Made by a program: the position numbers and the translations under genes | The notes under the pieces: generated by a model | Databases searched by the model: none | Told to the model about the DNA's origin: nothing | The model's input: the letters and a program-made list of their open reading frames with translations, nothing else | Part shown: positions 9,174 through 22,532 of the stretch, one piece after another | Position numbering within the stretch: the first letter of the stretch is position 1 | Layout of the letters: each line of letters begins with the position of its first letter | DNA from: Zychaea mexicana | Lineage: Eukaryota > Mucoromycota > Mucoromycetes > Mucorales > Lichtheimiaceae | DNA length: 64,000 nt | Direction: 5' to 3' | NCBI RefSeq assembly: GCF_025766255.1 | Contig: NW_026516784.1 | Location: 1 to 64,000, forward strand

Positions 9174-12100
9174 CAAAACAACGGTCGACTTTGTCAAATG
9201 TTCTTCCTGCCGTTTGGTAAATTTAGAAACCCCTACCAGAAAAAGACGTTTGAAAATATATCACTGCACCAGGGCGAATCTATCTCATGCACGATACAAT
9301 AATCACGGGCACAACCGAACAACGAACGAGAAAGAAGGTGGAGTTCGCAACCTGATAGCAGAGGAGATGATGATGATGTAACCAAATTCAAATACGAAAA
9401 AACAGGTGATCTCAACACAATATAATCTGTTTTCGTCTTTCCATATCTTCTATTGTTTGCTACTAACTACATAAGAGTAGATCACGTATTTGCTTTCTCT
9501 TTTGAACCGGTTCCATTGGCTCCTTTACATACGCATATCCTCAATATTAGAAAATGGTAACTTTTGATATCATAGCCGGCATGAATCAGTGGAGTACCCT
9601 TTTTTCTTCTCTATTATTACAATGCCTGCGTTTCTCATGATTGTATGCAGTTTATGACCTCCACAATTTGCAAAATCATTTATAGCAAAAGTCTGATCAG
9701 GAAGGAACGATGACATATCACTCCCGCTTAGGCTACATTGAATTGGCACCAAACCATATAGTTTATAAAGCTACTAAACAGTAATAATCTATCCTATTGT
9801 GTAGTTTACCTCCTCTGATTAAACTGAAACATACGACGGGACTGTATGATCTCCACTATACGAAAGATGATGTTGCGTGGGAAAACTTTGAATTCTCGCA
9901 GTGATATAGTAGTAGAAGTAGCTGTAGCAGTGTTACTCGTATTTCTTTACTCCCATACCAGCCAACGGTACTTGGGTTATTAAAATTGTAAGAACATGTG
10001 ACTAAAAACAAGAATGTAAGTAGCGGAAAACCTGCGCTAGCACTTTGTGTCTAAACCGTACGATGCTCTACTACGTACACCAATATGGATTCAAGAAAAA
10101 AAAAAGAGCTAGTGTTGATACTGCTGGCGCAGCTTCTGCAGCCCACAGTCCTTGGCTTAACATGCATATCCTCAAACATGTATATGAGATTTAAAAGGTT
10201 CCTGTCCAAACGTAGTTATATTATTCCTTTTCCTTAATTCAATTGGATCATTGACCAGAACTCTGATCATGTATTATCTTTTAAATGTCCTCTTTCATTA
10301 AAAAGATCAAGAGAAAGCGGAAGAATAAAAGACTCTCGTCCCCAACCGATTCATGTTTTATTTGGACTTATCTAGTGGTACATACCATCAAAAAGGGATA
10401 CAAACTCCTCGGCAGGACTGCAGAATGTGTGAACGATATTTTATTACAGTTTGTATAGTGAATAGGATGGTGAGTACAAACTTGAAAAAAAGAATATTGG
10501 AAAAGGTTTCATAGTCTTACTATCTAGTATGTAGCTACAGTACCGTGCATAGATGAAAGGTTGCCGTGTGGTGAAAAAAGAAATACTGGAATGCACAGCG
10601 AGAGCGCGATAATAAAAGAAAGCACAAGAATGAGCAGCAAACGTACATGTCTGTGAGCAATTTCAATAGCCCATGTAGAAAATACAAATATCAAAGAAAA
10701 CTTAACACTGTTTGATATGATATATTGTACTTCGTTGTCTGTGGGATACTCCCATAGGCAAAAAGAGGAGCGCACTATTGCTACTGCTGCTGCAAGCCTT
10801 GGATGCAGCATTGACGCTGTCATCTGCTATTGATCAAGACAAAAAAGAGTTGCAGCCTCATTAGCATATCCGCATGGGCAGGGAAAGCTTTCACTAGCAC
10901 AACTTTGTTAAAGACGGGCATTTCAAGGGTATTCTTCTGTTGGACTCGCTAACAGAACATATCCATATCTAGATCGATGTTTACAAATTTACCACTACAG
11001 TACATACAACAGCTGACAAATGAGCCATGAGGCTGCTGAACGGTTGTTTTTTGGTGACGGAGCTTTTCAAAAAAAAAAAAGCAAGAGGAGCGTAATGAAA
11101 AGCACGATATCATATAGCGACAGTCAATAAGACATACACGCATGGAGTAAACATTGTTGCTGAAATCATTGGTGATACCTATCCTCTTCATCCATGCTTA
11201 TATACTGAACGGACAACGATCTCAAAGCAATTTGTCGGATTGTCGAATGACAACTGCCCAAAAAAAACCTTGCTATGACTGGTTTATGTCCTCCAAATGA
11301 TTCGCCAGGACCGAATCACTAGAAACCAGCTTTCCACTTCATTGCTTCTGGAATATAGAAACATAGCGAGAGAAATTGCTGTGGTATGCCACCAAGGAGG
11401 TTGCCAAAGACGACGATAAAAAAACCTTATACACAATAATTGTTAGGCTGGCGATATCAAAGGAAAGCAACAAGCGAAAATGACGTGACGTTTATAATGT
11501 TCGTTTTTATCAATAAATCACCTGTCACTTTCCAGTGCGACTTGTGCTTCATCTTTAAATACTATACTTAAAGAGCAAGGATTTGGTGAGCTAAAGGCTC
11601 TTTCGTTGCTTTGTAAAATAACGAAAGAATACTGTCGAGCAAAAAAACACTTAAAGTACAAAGGTGTGCATCCTCTACCATCTGTGCTCTGACAGGTATC
11701 GTTGAACTTCAAATATTGAACACAGCTCCATCTTTGATCTCCTTAATATAAACGCTACAACAGGCACAGAGACATCACTACACAATGCTATTGCGCATTG
11801 ACAAAATTTAAAGAGGATGTGAGTGAAATGGGGTCATTGCGTCCCTGTGTAGTTAAAGAAAAGTTGAAGGACAATACAAAAGTAAGCTACTTGTGTTAAC
11901 AGTTAATGGTAACTGCTGAAAGAATCTTTCATCAGATCTCTTACATTTATAAGCGTAGTGGCTATAAACTAATATAGTTGCAGTGTGCTAAAGAGATTAA
12001 CACAGCATATAAAACAAGTTTAAAAGTACCAAGGAAGATGCTTCAAAGTATATACGCCCAAGTAAGTTTGCTTCTCTCGGCTAGATCATAGATCGTGCAG

Positions 12101-14163
12101 CTCCTTGTTCCCTGATCTGTTGGCTATTAGCTAGTAGCATTCGTCTTCTTGCCAAAAAAAATCCGTTGTCAACTGCGAGCAAGTGAATCATCATATCGAA
12201 TGGTACAGACCCCATAGTGACGGCACTTTCGTGAATACACAACGCGACTCAAGAGTGAAGTTGTATGCATCTGATCAGTTGTTTCTCGTTGGAGTCTCTT
12301 TAGTTTATATAACATCTGGCTTTTAGAAAAAAAAACGGGTGAGTCCCTATCAGAACAATCGCGACGACAGGAAAAAGACTGTACGAAGCCACTGATGATG
12401 GTATAAAGGCAATCGCGTGGCTTTGCGTTCTATATAACAAGCATTGATAGTCAATTCTACTATGTTTCTAACGAAGAATACGTATGCGCCAAAGACGACC
12501 AAGCAGAATTTTTCTCAGATCACCGGAATAAGTATTGGTGATTTTCTCTTTCTTCGTCTTTCTTTTTTGTCTTCAAATTTTATCTTCACCGGCCTCCATT
12601 CAACTTGTGTTCTTTAGTGTTTTTTAAGTTTCAGTGTAACACACGCGCCCATTTTGGAGACACACACACACATCTATGCAGTAAACTATACATACGCATG
12701 AAGATAAGCTTACATACAATACAAACTCCAGCAGTCTATACCGCTATAATTCGCTTTGAATTGAGAGTTTCAAGTGGCTCTCTATATAGAGGAAGGTGTT
12801 TTATATTTAAAATTCCAAGTAAATTACAATTAAAACATGCTTTTTATCTAGAAATTCAAGTAGTATTACTGATGACTGTACGGCAAAGTTGGACAGAACC
12901 ACACATCTCCTAAAGGAAACACTAGCTCAACCCTCTACAGGTTGTAGCTCACACCGTAACAGTAATTAGGTCAAGTACATACTTCCTACCTTTATGCATC
13001 ATCTTATGCAAAGCAGTCAATTACATTAAGAGTCGTGCGATTATTTGATCCACATTATCCTCGTAGCAATCTGAAGTTAGCATGTATGTCACGCTTAAGA
13101 AACTTTGTCATGCAGAAAAGATGCTTCTAAAAAAAAGTTGCAACCGTATACAACGGCTGCGGTGATGGTGGGTGCTTTTATTTTCTCTGGATATGTCTCC
13201 ATGGAAGTTTTCAATAGGCTATCGAAAATAGCCCCTTTGCATCATTAAATTCTGCTCATTTACAGCAATAATTCATGTCTTCATCGGAGGCGTGTGTGTG
13301 CCTGTAACATCGTAAACTCGGATTTCACCAATAAAAGTGAGTTGCAAGTCCAACTCTTTCATAGCCCAGAATAAGTGAGACTGATGATAGCCATCATTTT
13401 CAGGGAACAACTGTTGCGCGTAACACGAACTATTGAAAGTAAAACAATAGCCCGACACTAAGGGCGCAGGCACACAGACGCACTTGTCTTTTTATTGATT
13501 TCAAGGGCAGAAATGGAATAAATTTTTTATTAGGAACGAATGAATAACGATCGTCATTTGTTCCAGACCAAAAAACGGTATGAATAACTCCGGTCTATGC
13601 TGATCAATGGTTTGCACACACAGTATGTGTACGTAATAAGCGAAGGAACGTATGACAATGTCATATAATTTACGAGCACCGTCCCATTTGGGGGAAGGGG
13701 GGGGGGGGAGGGGTTGAATGCCTTTATCAAAAATTGCCCGTTTTACCAGGAACATCAAGTCGGATACACACCTCTTCTATCGATGGTCAAAACTACAATA
13801 ACGAAAGGGACTTGGCACTCTACTCTAAGGTTACTGGTGGCTCGTGCTCTGCTGTGTAGCAAACATGGCAACAGGGCGCATGGTGCTGATGTATTTACGG
13901 AACAAGGATTGTTGTGGTGTTCTGAATGGGAGGGGCCAAGGAATTTGTTAACGTTTCACAAGACTACACACAATACGCACCGCTCATCACAGGGAACTCA
14001 CATCGCACACAGTGCTTGCTGCAACACTCTTTTTGTTCCTTTTTGTAGCTGAACCAACAGAAAGCTGCCACTCCTTTTTCTCTCCTTCCTCTCTTTTCCT
14101 TCTACACTCTTTCTATCTTTCTGTATCTTTCCTCGCGAGTTCTACTGTTGGACGCGCATATTT

Positions 14164-17100
14164 ATGGCTTATTCTCGATCTCCGCCTCGCTCACCTTCAT
14201 CTCACGATGAGTGGGATCCTCGCGGTCCCAAACCTCTCGCCAAAGCTTATTCGACTTCTTCATCTCGGTCTGCAGGAAATTCACGCACTCAGTCCGTTAC
14301 TTCGCAATCCAGCCGGGCAACAAGCTCAGCGAACAATGCCAGCTACGAAACAGCTGCACGAACATACTATGGCGAGCTGAACAAGTTTCTTACCGCGGTC
14401 CTCGCCAAAGGTTTGTACTTTATTTTGTTGCGGTGGGATCTGATAAAGACACACAAGCGAAATTGGATTTTTTCAATTTTGCCTAACACGAGAGAACACA
14501 CTTCAATCAGAGGCTGCTGAAGGCGCACAACCGCAACGAGTATCCGCACGTCAGAAGCTTTCTCGCCTTAATAACCTTCAGTTCCATGAGCTGGCTATGG
14601 ACGTGTATGATGAACTGATGCGCAGAAACCTTAACGATAAGCAAGGTATAGGATGCGAAATAAAGAAAGCAATAGAAAGGTACTAATAATTTGCTCAATT
14701 TATGCACATGATATCTATTTTATTAGTGCCGTTCCTTGCTGTACGCGAAGAGTTTCACCCGCGGCGCAATCAGGCTAGACAGAAACTCGCCACATTGCCA
14801 AGCGCTCGTTTTAAGGATCTCGCAAGTGATGTTTATCACGAACTGACTCGTCGCTATCCGCAGGTTACCGAATCAGATGTAAGTAACCCAACCAATAAAC
14901 AGGAAAGGGTGGCCTTAGTGGGATTCTTAAGCTAAACCATGGATCCAATGTCTAGGATGCAATGCGACCTCCTGTTCCACCAATTCCAACCAATGCCGGC
15001 AATACCAGCAAACCTCAAGCAAGTCATGCAACAAACATTGTACCTGTCAAAGGCACAATCAATGTGGAGTCAGTGGCCTTGTCGGAGGATGAGAAGGCAT
15101 ATATGACGCGAGAAGGCAGCAATGATGAGCGTACGACCTATTTAAGCGACAGTGGCGGTAGCAGCAGCACTGGAAGCAGTGGTGGTAATGGATACGGGAT
15201 GCAACCAAAAGGTGGGCCTGCGCCAACAGCCAATGGTCATCTCAGCAGTGGTAGCAATGGAAGCGAGGGCAACTTCCAATCTTTGGATAGTTTGATGGCT
15301 GATCTGGGTAATATGGTGACGACCAAAGGTCCAAGCCCTTCTGCAGCGAACGGCGATTTAGACGATATCAGAGTAAGTCTCCCTAATTCAACCGCCCCTA
15401 AAAAAGAAATTATTGATGGAAATAAGCTACTAATAAGATATCATTGGCGTGAATTAGGTGAATGAAAAAATGGACAAAATGCGGGCTGATTACGAGCAAA
15501 AGCTTGCAAGCATGTCGAAGCGTACCCAGCAACTAGAAACGGAACTACTGGTATGCAACACCAAATTTTAGGAGCCTGCATGGTCGAAGAAATTATTTCC
15601 AATTGTGAGCTGATTTTTCCTAAAAAAATAACACAGAGTGCTCGAGAAAGGAAGGGATCAATAAAGTCGGACGATCAGGATGTAAACCACTTACGGAAGG
15701 TACGCCACGTTGGATAATTACTGACATTTTTTTTTGCATGCATCAATTGAAGCTTCTGCACTCCGCTGATCCTTTTCTGCTCCTCATGATCATCACTAGA
15801 TGGATCATTCTCGGTTGAAGCAGTTGCAGGAAGAATATAATCGGTTGGATGACCAATACAGACACTTGGAACAGGAACATCGTGACCAACGAGAGGTACA
15901 TTCATTGTCGTTAAGATGATGATTATATCCAAGATCAGATGACTAACATACAATACATACTACATTATGCATAATAGGCCGTGCAGGAAGTGCGTGATGA
16001 AGCAGGCCATCTGCTCGAGCAAATCAAGATCCTGTCTTCGAAAAACGATGACCTCCGAGCAGAAAAAGCCCGCTGTGATGACCGCATTAGACAGCTCACT
16101 GAAGAGGTAAAGCATGGATCCATGTTGTAATCAAACAGCCTGGTTATATTCCTGATGATGTACACTTACACGAAGTTTTTATCCTACGATCGAAACAGAG
16201 CAAGGAATGGCAGAACAAGTATGAGAAGAGTCGATTGGAACTACGAACATTGAAAGGTATGGAGAAGAGTTATACTACGCATCATTCTTTGTGGGGCTCA
16301 AGAGCGAGGCCGGATCATACAGAAAACAATGAAAACTTACTTATGCTGAAAAATTGGATCCGTCGTCATTAGCTGCGTCTCTGATCGAATCCGCTATTCC
16401 TCAACAAAGTGGGTTTATACAGCCTACCCGTAACGGCGTCATATCGCATGAACATATCTTGACATATCAAACAAGCATTGACGAACTTTTACAGACCGCT
16501 AGGTAAAATAGTCCTTTTGAATTTCCGTTTGAGGATCACGGTACTGACCAACTGTAAAATGGTTTTAGATCGCACAAACCATCCGATGTACTCTCATCTA
16601 TGCAAAAGATCGTCATGACATGCAAAAAGGTCACTGAAGAAGTCGAGCAGCATGAGACACGAGGGGGTCTATCTTCACTTGCACAGAGCAATTTGTACAG
16701 TTTAAAGAGCCAGTTCTCGACCGCTTTGACACACCTTTTGACGGCAGCCAAGAACCACGCAAATGGAATGGGCATCAGCCCAGTGAGCTTGTTGGATGCG
16801 GCAGCTGGACATATGACGACAGTGATGGTGGATCTGGCGAAATTGTTGGGTATTAAGCCTTCAAGTGAAAGCAGCAATGGCGATATTGATGCTATGGGTA
16901 TGAATTGCGGCGGTTCTTTGCGACGAAAAGACTCTGGTAATGGCAAGAGCAGTAACAGCCGGATTGCAGCAGCTGCAGCTGCAGGTGATGCATTGCTTCC
17001 TGAAGAGCTGAGTGAATACCTGAAAAGCGAAACCGACCACATCGTTCAAACAATCCAGCGACTTTTGGCGGCTTTGCGCTCGCCCCGAGACGCTGAACAA

Positions 17101-17379
17101 GTCTATGGCATTATTACCTCCATTGTGGATATCGTGGTTAGCATCATGGAAGTCTGTGAGAGCACGTTCGCGTCTGGCGCAGGATATCGCTACCGCAAAC
17201 AAGGCAGTCTTGTCATGTCCGATCTACAGCATTGCAAGCAAACACTTACACAAATTCGTGATACGTCTTTCGATCAATCGCCAGAAATGGCGAGTGCAAC
17301 GGCCAAGCGGGATCTAGCCAAGGAAGCGTATGAAATCGCAAAGTACACGAAGGAACTCATCAATATCTTTGATGGCTAA
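14164..17379 (+). CDS. SPA2: Spa2-like polarity scaffold with two SHD/GIT repeats
   Basis: Spa2 proteins sit at hyphal tips and bud sites as polarisome scaffolds that link formin and MAP-kinase components. Exons: 14164-14410, 14511-14645, 14727-14878, 14956-15372, 15458-15550, 15637-15699, 15800-15895, 15978-16106, 16199-16256, 16373-16502, 16569-17379, giving 776 residues. Two Spa2-homology (GIT) repeats are seen: ARQKLSRLNNLQFHELAMDV in exon 2 and ARQKLATLPSARFKDLASDV in exon 3. A Ser/Gly-rich linker follows, then a coiled coil across exons 5-9. The C-terminal domain ends with EIAKYTKELINIFDG, like the GIT1/Spa2 C-terminal helical domain. The acceptor of exon 10 (before 16373) was chosen because upstream alternatives run into stops. 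The start is the first ATG of the open frame after a CT-rich leader. Confidence 0.92.
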
Positions 17380-17989
17380 CCATATAGCATACTTGTTTCG
17401 ATCACAAACATACATATCCACTCACCTACTTGCACACTCCTTGTTTTTTCACTATATCATTGTAAATAACCAATCTATAATTAATTTAAGCCCTTTTAAA
17501 AAGATTCCCCAACTTATATATTAAAAGAAAGACATTTATCTTTACTATATACGGGAGCTCTCATGCTACGTAAACAAGCAGCGCGAATATGTAAGAGCAC
17601 GACAATAATAATAGCTGGTTTGAGCACAATTGCTATAGATACATTATACATTATGGCAAATCCTATTATAGCATAAGCATTGCCACTCCATGAAAACGCT
17701 AAAGCTGCCACATGATATATAATATGTAATACAGTACGAGTTAAAGCACTTGAAGACTATTATCTTATAGAATCTTAGCATCTTTGCCGAGCTTAGAGTA
17801 TTGAATAGATGTGCTGACTATAGATACAGTAACTAACAAACCAGTAAAAAGGGCATATGATAACTTTACATACTGTCAGGAAAGGGATCGCCGTTATCCA
17901 TCAACCTCGGCTTCCTTTTTCTTTTGTTTTGAAAGAATAGATCACACTTTCAATCCAGTCTTTATTATGTAGCAGCACTTATTCCTTTT
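17380..17989. other. Convergent intergenic spacer
   Basis: AT-rich spacer between two genes that converge (Spa2-like on plus, carotenoid oxygenase on minus). It should contain both transcript ends. No other feature is visible. Confidence 0.6.
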
Positions 17990-19977
17990 TCAGTTGATAG
18001 ACACATTTTGAAAGTCACTATCAATGTAAGATCCATGGAACGTGCTGATATTATATGGGCCAATGGTGCATCGGGCAGTTTCCTCCATCGTATGGGCATC
18101 CAAAATTAGCAAGAAACTGCTATCCTCCTCGGGTCCGTGCGCGCCAATAACATTGACCAGGCTCACAACTGCTCCGTCATCCTCGTTGCCGTTAATGGAT
18201 TTCGGTATAAAGATGGGCTCCGAACATGAATAGCGCGGCTCGTTGTACGCAGTAGTGGTGCCTGTATTGAGATCAATCTTGACCAAAATGTATCGCTCGG
18301 CTTCTTTTTCAGTCTTTGGCTTCAAAAGCTGGCATGCCCATGCAAACTGATATTGCCTGAGCGCGTAATGCTGCGAGAAACGTGCAAATTCGATATTGCG
18401 AGCAATGGTCGTGTACGAAGCAGATGCAGTGCTAACGTCCCGGTTCCACGTGAGTTGATACCGTCTGAGATCACCAAAGGAGGGTTGTCTAATAGGTGGA
18501 GTGTTCATACCCTTGGGCCGTGTTTGATTTATGGATGGCTTTTGCTGCTGCTGATGGGGACCACGTAAATAAGTACCAAAGCTATGGAGCTGGTAGATGA
18601 CATCTGCGTTGGAAAACGCGCAGGTATCCAGGGTAATAACGGGGTCACCGTTTTCGTCAACACTATCCCAGGCGTTGCAGTTATGGAAACTGAAAAAGCT
18701 GTCAGCCGGAATAGTAACGATATGGCCAATATCTTGACGACGGCTGATGACATGAAAATATGTTGGTGATTGCTCGTCCCACACGTAGCTACCGACAGCA
18801 CTGCCTGATATGAGAATATCTGCGCCATGATAGTATAAGGGGTATTCAGGAATAATGACATGGTTTTGCGTAAGCATGAACGAGTGGATATAGCTTGGTC
18901 GGATTCTTGTGCCAGCAGCACCACTGGGAAGTCGCCGATGCGTGATTTCAGCCAGGATGGACACTTGTCCGGAGCGGCTTACAGAAAAGACAGTGAGCTT
19001 TGGCATGGGCCCGAGTTTAATGCTGTAGTTGAAAGTTTCTTCGGTGACAGGGTCGTATTGGTGATGCGATGCCGCCAGATCTCCGCTGAGGCGCTCGTCA
19101 TAGTCTCCATAGGTATAAAGCCGTTTTGGTTCTGTAGTGGATTTTTGACGTTGGTGTTTTGCTCTTTTACTACGATATTGTTCTTATCGCTCTATATATG
19201 CATAGCTTACCAAGAGTGTTTGCATGCACTTGCTGCAACAGGTTTAAATCTGTCTTGGACACCAGGTGATATTCACCATTGGTTCCTTGCGATTGTTCAA
19301 GCCACTGTTGCGGCATGGGAAAATTGGGCGTAGCAGTGACACCTACCATTGCCGATGATGGATCACTTTTAACGTGGCTGGCAAAAAGAATCTCTCGAAA
19401 GCGACGCACCGTCGCAATGCAGCGGTCCCACATTGATAGATCTTGCACATGACCAAAAAACACGGCTGACTTGGCACGCTCTTCGACCAGTTGACGCTCA
19501 AAAGTCCTGGACAGGTTCCTTGCATTATAACGTACAGCCTGTCGTTCAGCAGAAAGCTCGAAACGATGCATAAAAGGCATGCCATCAAAAGCGTGCTTGA
19601 TCATGACCTTATCTCCGCCAAGATTATACTTTCCGGGTCCTATAAGTTTATGGAAATCAGTTAAAGATACTCATGGAAAGTTATATATTTCTAGACTTCA
19701 TCGTATCATTGGTGAAGAAAAGAGATTTACCGACGCGGTACATGATACCACTTAGCCATTGGGGGATGACACCTTGGACGGGAAGCCAGATCGGCTCCGA
19801 CACTTCTTTTGCATTTTGAAATACGTTGTCTTGGTGGACAGCACTGATCTGGTCCAGAAATTGAAAGAGTCCTTTTAATGTGGACAGAGATTTGTATCCG
19901 CCGACGACAACCAGTAGAGATACTAATATGTATAGCATGGATGTCAGCGGTGGGTAAAAATAATAGCAGAAAGGCAA
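17990..19977 (-). CDS. Carotenoid cleavage oxygenase (RPE65/CCD family)
   Basis: These non-haem iron enzymes split carotenoid double bonds with O2. In Mucorales, relatives start the trisporoid sex-pheromone pathway from beta-carotene. Exons: 19977-19731, 19639-19211, 19131-17990, giving 605 residues. The four iron-binding His are in place: about H247 (ASHHQY), H308 (YIHSFML), H375 (FHNCNAWD) and H591 (FHGSYI). The family start of the domain, PGKYNLGGDKVMIKHAFDGM, spans the first splice junction. Unlike most soluble members, the N-terminus has a strongly hydrophobic stretch (MLYILVSLLVVVGG) that looks like a membrane anchor. An in-frame ATG at 19939 is an alternative start. Which carotenoid or apocarotenoid is cut, and whether this is the orthologue of Phycomyces carS or acaA, cannot be told here. 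Confidence 0.92.
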
Positions 19978-22454
19978 AAAGATAATCAGAAAGGTAAAGA
20001 TGTGTGAACAAAGAATTTTATACTTTTTCAGGAGACAAGTTAAATTTCATTGTTCTTTGGGATTGTCCCTGACAACACATATAAACATCATGCAGCTGCC
20101 GATTGCTACTTTTTTCCAACATATACGAGGCACTACCTGCAGTATTTTCTACTATTGACTGAGGCTTATTGCTTGTATACTACACCTGGTCATCGTATCT
20201 CACGTTTATGACAGAAGATGTTTGATTAGTATTTTAATACGTTGACAACCAGGTTTACATTTGGTAGTATCCATGTTATTAGCAGCATTTGAAAAAAGTA
20301 CACACGCTTTTCAATAGATATGCTCAAAACTCAAACAGAGAAAATATCATTGCCGCTTAATGAAGACGGCTATTTATATCTACAACATACTAATATAATA
20401 GATTTTATAAAATCCCAACAAATACTGTACAGTATAGTGATCGGATATGCGTATGTGGTGAACCAAGTCCACTTGAGCCTTTTGAACAAGAGGATCTATC
20501 TAGTACATATTATTTTTGTGTACTTTTTGGTGTAGCTGTTTTAATGCTACATACCTGGAGAATATGTTGAAAACAACGTAGGGGTCTTTTTCATCCCCAG
20601 ACTTGCAACAGGGAGCTGAGATAGTGATACTAAACTTTAGGTAGCAATTATACACAACCAAAAGAAACCGATTGCATCAGAGATATCCATTGAACAGTGG
20701 GCCTAGGAAATTACGATGGACAATTAGTAGAGCTTTACTATGTAACACCAAATTACCTCCACTTGGTGCGCCTAATGCCATTCCTACAGTTTGACTTTTC
20801 AAACCTCTACCCGTCTGTCATACATACAAACACAGAATCGGCAGAAATACAGACTCACATATAATTCATTGGCAGCTTTTTCAAAAATTGTCTGGGATCA
20901 GAACCAAAGATAGTGTCCAAACGCATCATCAAGGAATCCTTGCAACAAGCATGCAATTACCGGCAACCGGTATTTCATTGCTATGATTGCGAAATGTATT
21001 GGCATGCGTCGATGTGCAGCTTTATCTCCTGTTTGAGTGAACGTGTGTATTTCCACTGTAAGAATTCCAGTCATCATGGTCTTGTAGTATTCTCATTGTT
21101 ATATATGTTATAATTTATTGACCTAAAATTCATGCACAGGTGAAGCAAACATGGATGGAACTGCATATACTAATCCAGTGCCGCGAGAAGCGCCGTTGGA
21201 AGTAGGGCCTGCATCCTGTTGGTCGACGCTTCAAAAGTGACCTTCCTTTGTTCATTGCATCGATAGATAAACGGAACTATATACATACAGTATCAAGCAT
21301 ATATTTTGTTAAGTGTATTCGAATTTATATTAAACTGTACCTTACAACACTCGAAGTACCTAATCCGAATGATTACCGATTGTATATCATCGCCTGTAGA
21401 CCGTTCCATAAAAATAAGTTTTACGTACAGTAGTTGGCAGGCTTTTTGTTATAATATTTTTTTTGGTATGCTCATACATACTCATCAAATAGCGAGAAAC
21501 TCACAGTAACGATAACATCAAATATTAGATAATACAGAAATGGTTTTTTAAAGGGTTTTCACTTTTCTTTTTTCCTGTTTTTGCAAAGAGTATTGAATTA
21601 CGATAGGCTAATTTGTAGGTTTTGTAAGCAAAAGAGTACTGAGAGATATCCATACATCTTTACCATTCATCTGTGTCTTGCCCCTTGCATAATAATTACT
21701 GTCATGGAAATATATATTTGTTTTTAGAGGAACTAGAACTGGAAAAGTAAGGATGCTTGTTCGACATGCAGCATACATGCTAAGTGTTTGTAATTAACGA
21801 AGCATGCAGTGGACAGAAATTCCAGCTGCTATATTGTACATGGGAAAAGCCTAAATGTAGCAGTAAATGCACTTGACCATTTCAACTTAGATATATAAAA
21901 AGGCGGTAATATGGACTCCAAAATTTAAACCAAGACTATGTGCGATTGAAACTCTTCAATTTGATACAGCTGGATTAATGGAAAAATCCAAGACACTCTT
22001 ATACTTGCTGCCTAATCAAATATATGATTAGTTACACTGTTATATCGATCTGACAGAAGTGACATTATCAATATTCTCGAGATTCATAGCCAATCATAAC
22101 GCGAAGGCGTCCAAATACCCCTGGAAAGCTAAAACCACATTTTCACTTCGCAGTTGAAAACTATTTCTTTAAACAGAACATTTCTACAATGTAAAACCTT
22201 TACTTCAAAAAGTTCCAAAATTGTGAGGTAATATTTTGCCTTTAGAAAATATATGTTTCTATTTAATTTACAAATATGTCACTTAACGAATAAACTTTCG
22301 ATCTGCGAAAACATTCGGTTTTCTGTCTAGATTGTAACTGATGATTGTGCCACTATGCCAATCAGAGGCTACGATCGCTCGTTTCACACTCTAATTTTCA
22401 GGGCAGTAAACCATGATTCGTTCGTCCATCAATTTCAGGAACTCGAGAAAATGG
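19978..22454. other. AT-rich intergenic region with coding-like scraps
   Basis: No confident gene. Around 20570-21240 several short stretches look protein-coding. On the minus strand there is SLMMRLDTIFGSDPRQFLKK followed by a good donor, then GRGLKSQTVGMALGAPSGGN after a good acceptor. On the plus strand, 20913-21113 gives a Cys/His-rich peptide. Both cannot be real over the same bases. I could not assemble a complete gene, so decayed coding sequence is the likeliest reading. The rest is AT-rich and featureless. Confidence 0.4.
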
Positions 22455-22462
22455 TATAAAAG
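22455..22462 (+). promoter_or_regulatory. TATA box of the thaumatin-like gene
   Basis: A consensus TATAAAAG lies 78 bp upstream of the ATG at 22533. It is one of the clearest core promoters in the window and suits a strongly expressed secreted protein. Confidence 0.75.
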
Positions 22463-22532
22463 GGTAATCCAGGGACGATTCTGCTTCCCCTCATCAATAT
22501 CCCCACCGGCTCTTATTATATCAAGTATCATA

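Larger units (their letters stand above)
8072..14163. other. 6-kb gene-poor region
   Basis: No protein family, tRNA or rRNA is recognisable over about 6.1 kb. Open frames are short, on both strands, and AT-biased. The left end includes the upstream region of the antiporter gene and the right end the promoter of the Spa2-like gene, with a CT-rich leader near 14070-14150. One minus-strand frame at 13273-13473 reads plausibly (ELDLQLTFIGEIRVYDVTG) but has no relatives I know. The rest holds microsatellites and homopolymer runs (for example a G run near 13698-13709). Confidence 0.6.

Noticed and set aside
13273..13473. Minus-strand frame with ELDLQLTFIGEIRVYDVTG
   Set aside because: Reads like protein but is only 66 codons, has no family, no splice partner and no promoter I can point to.
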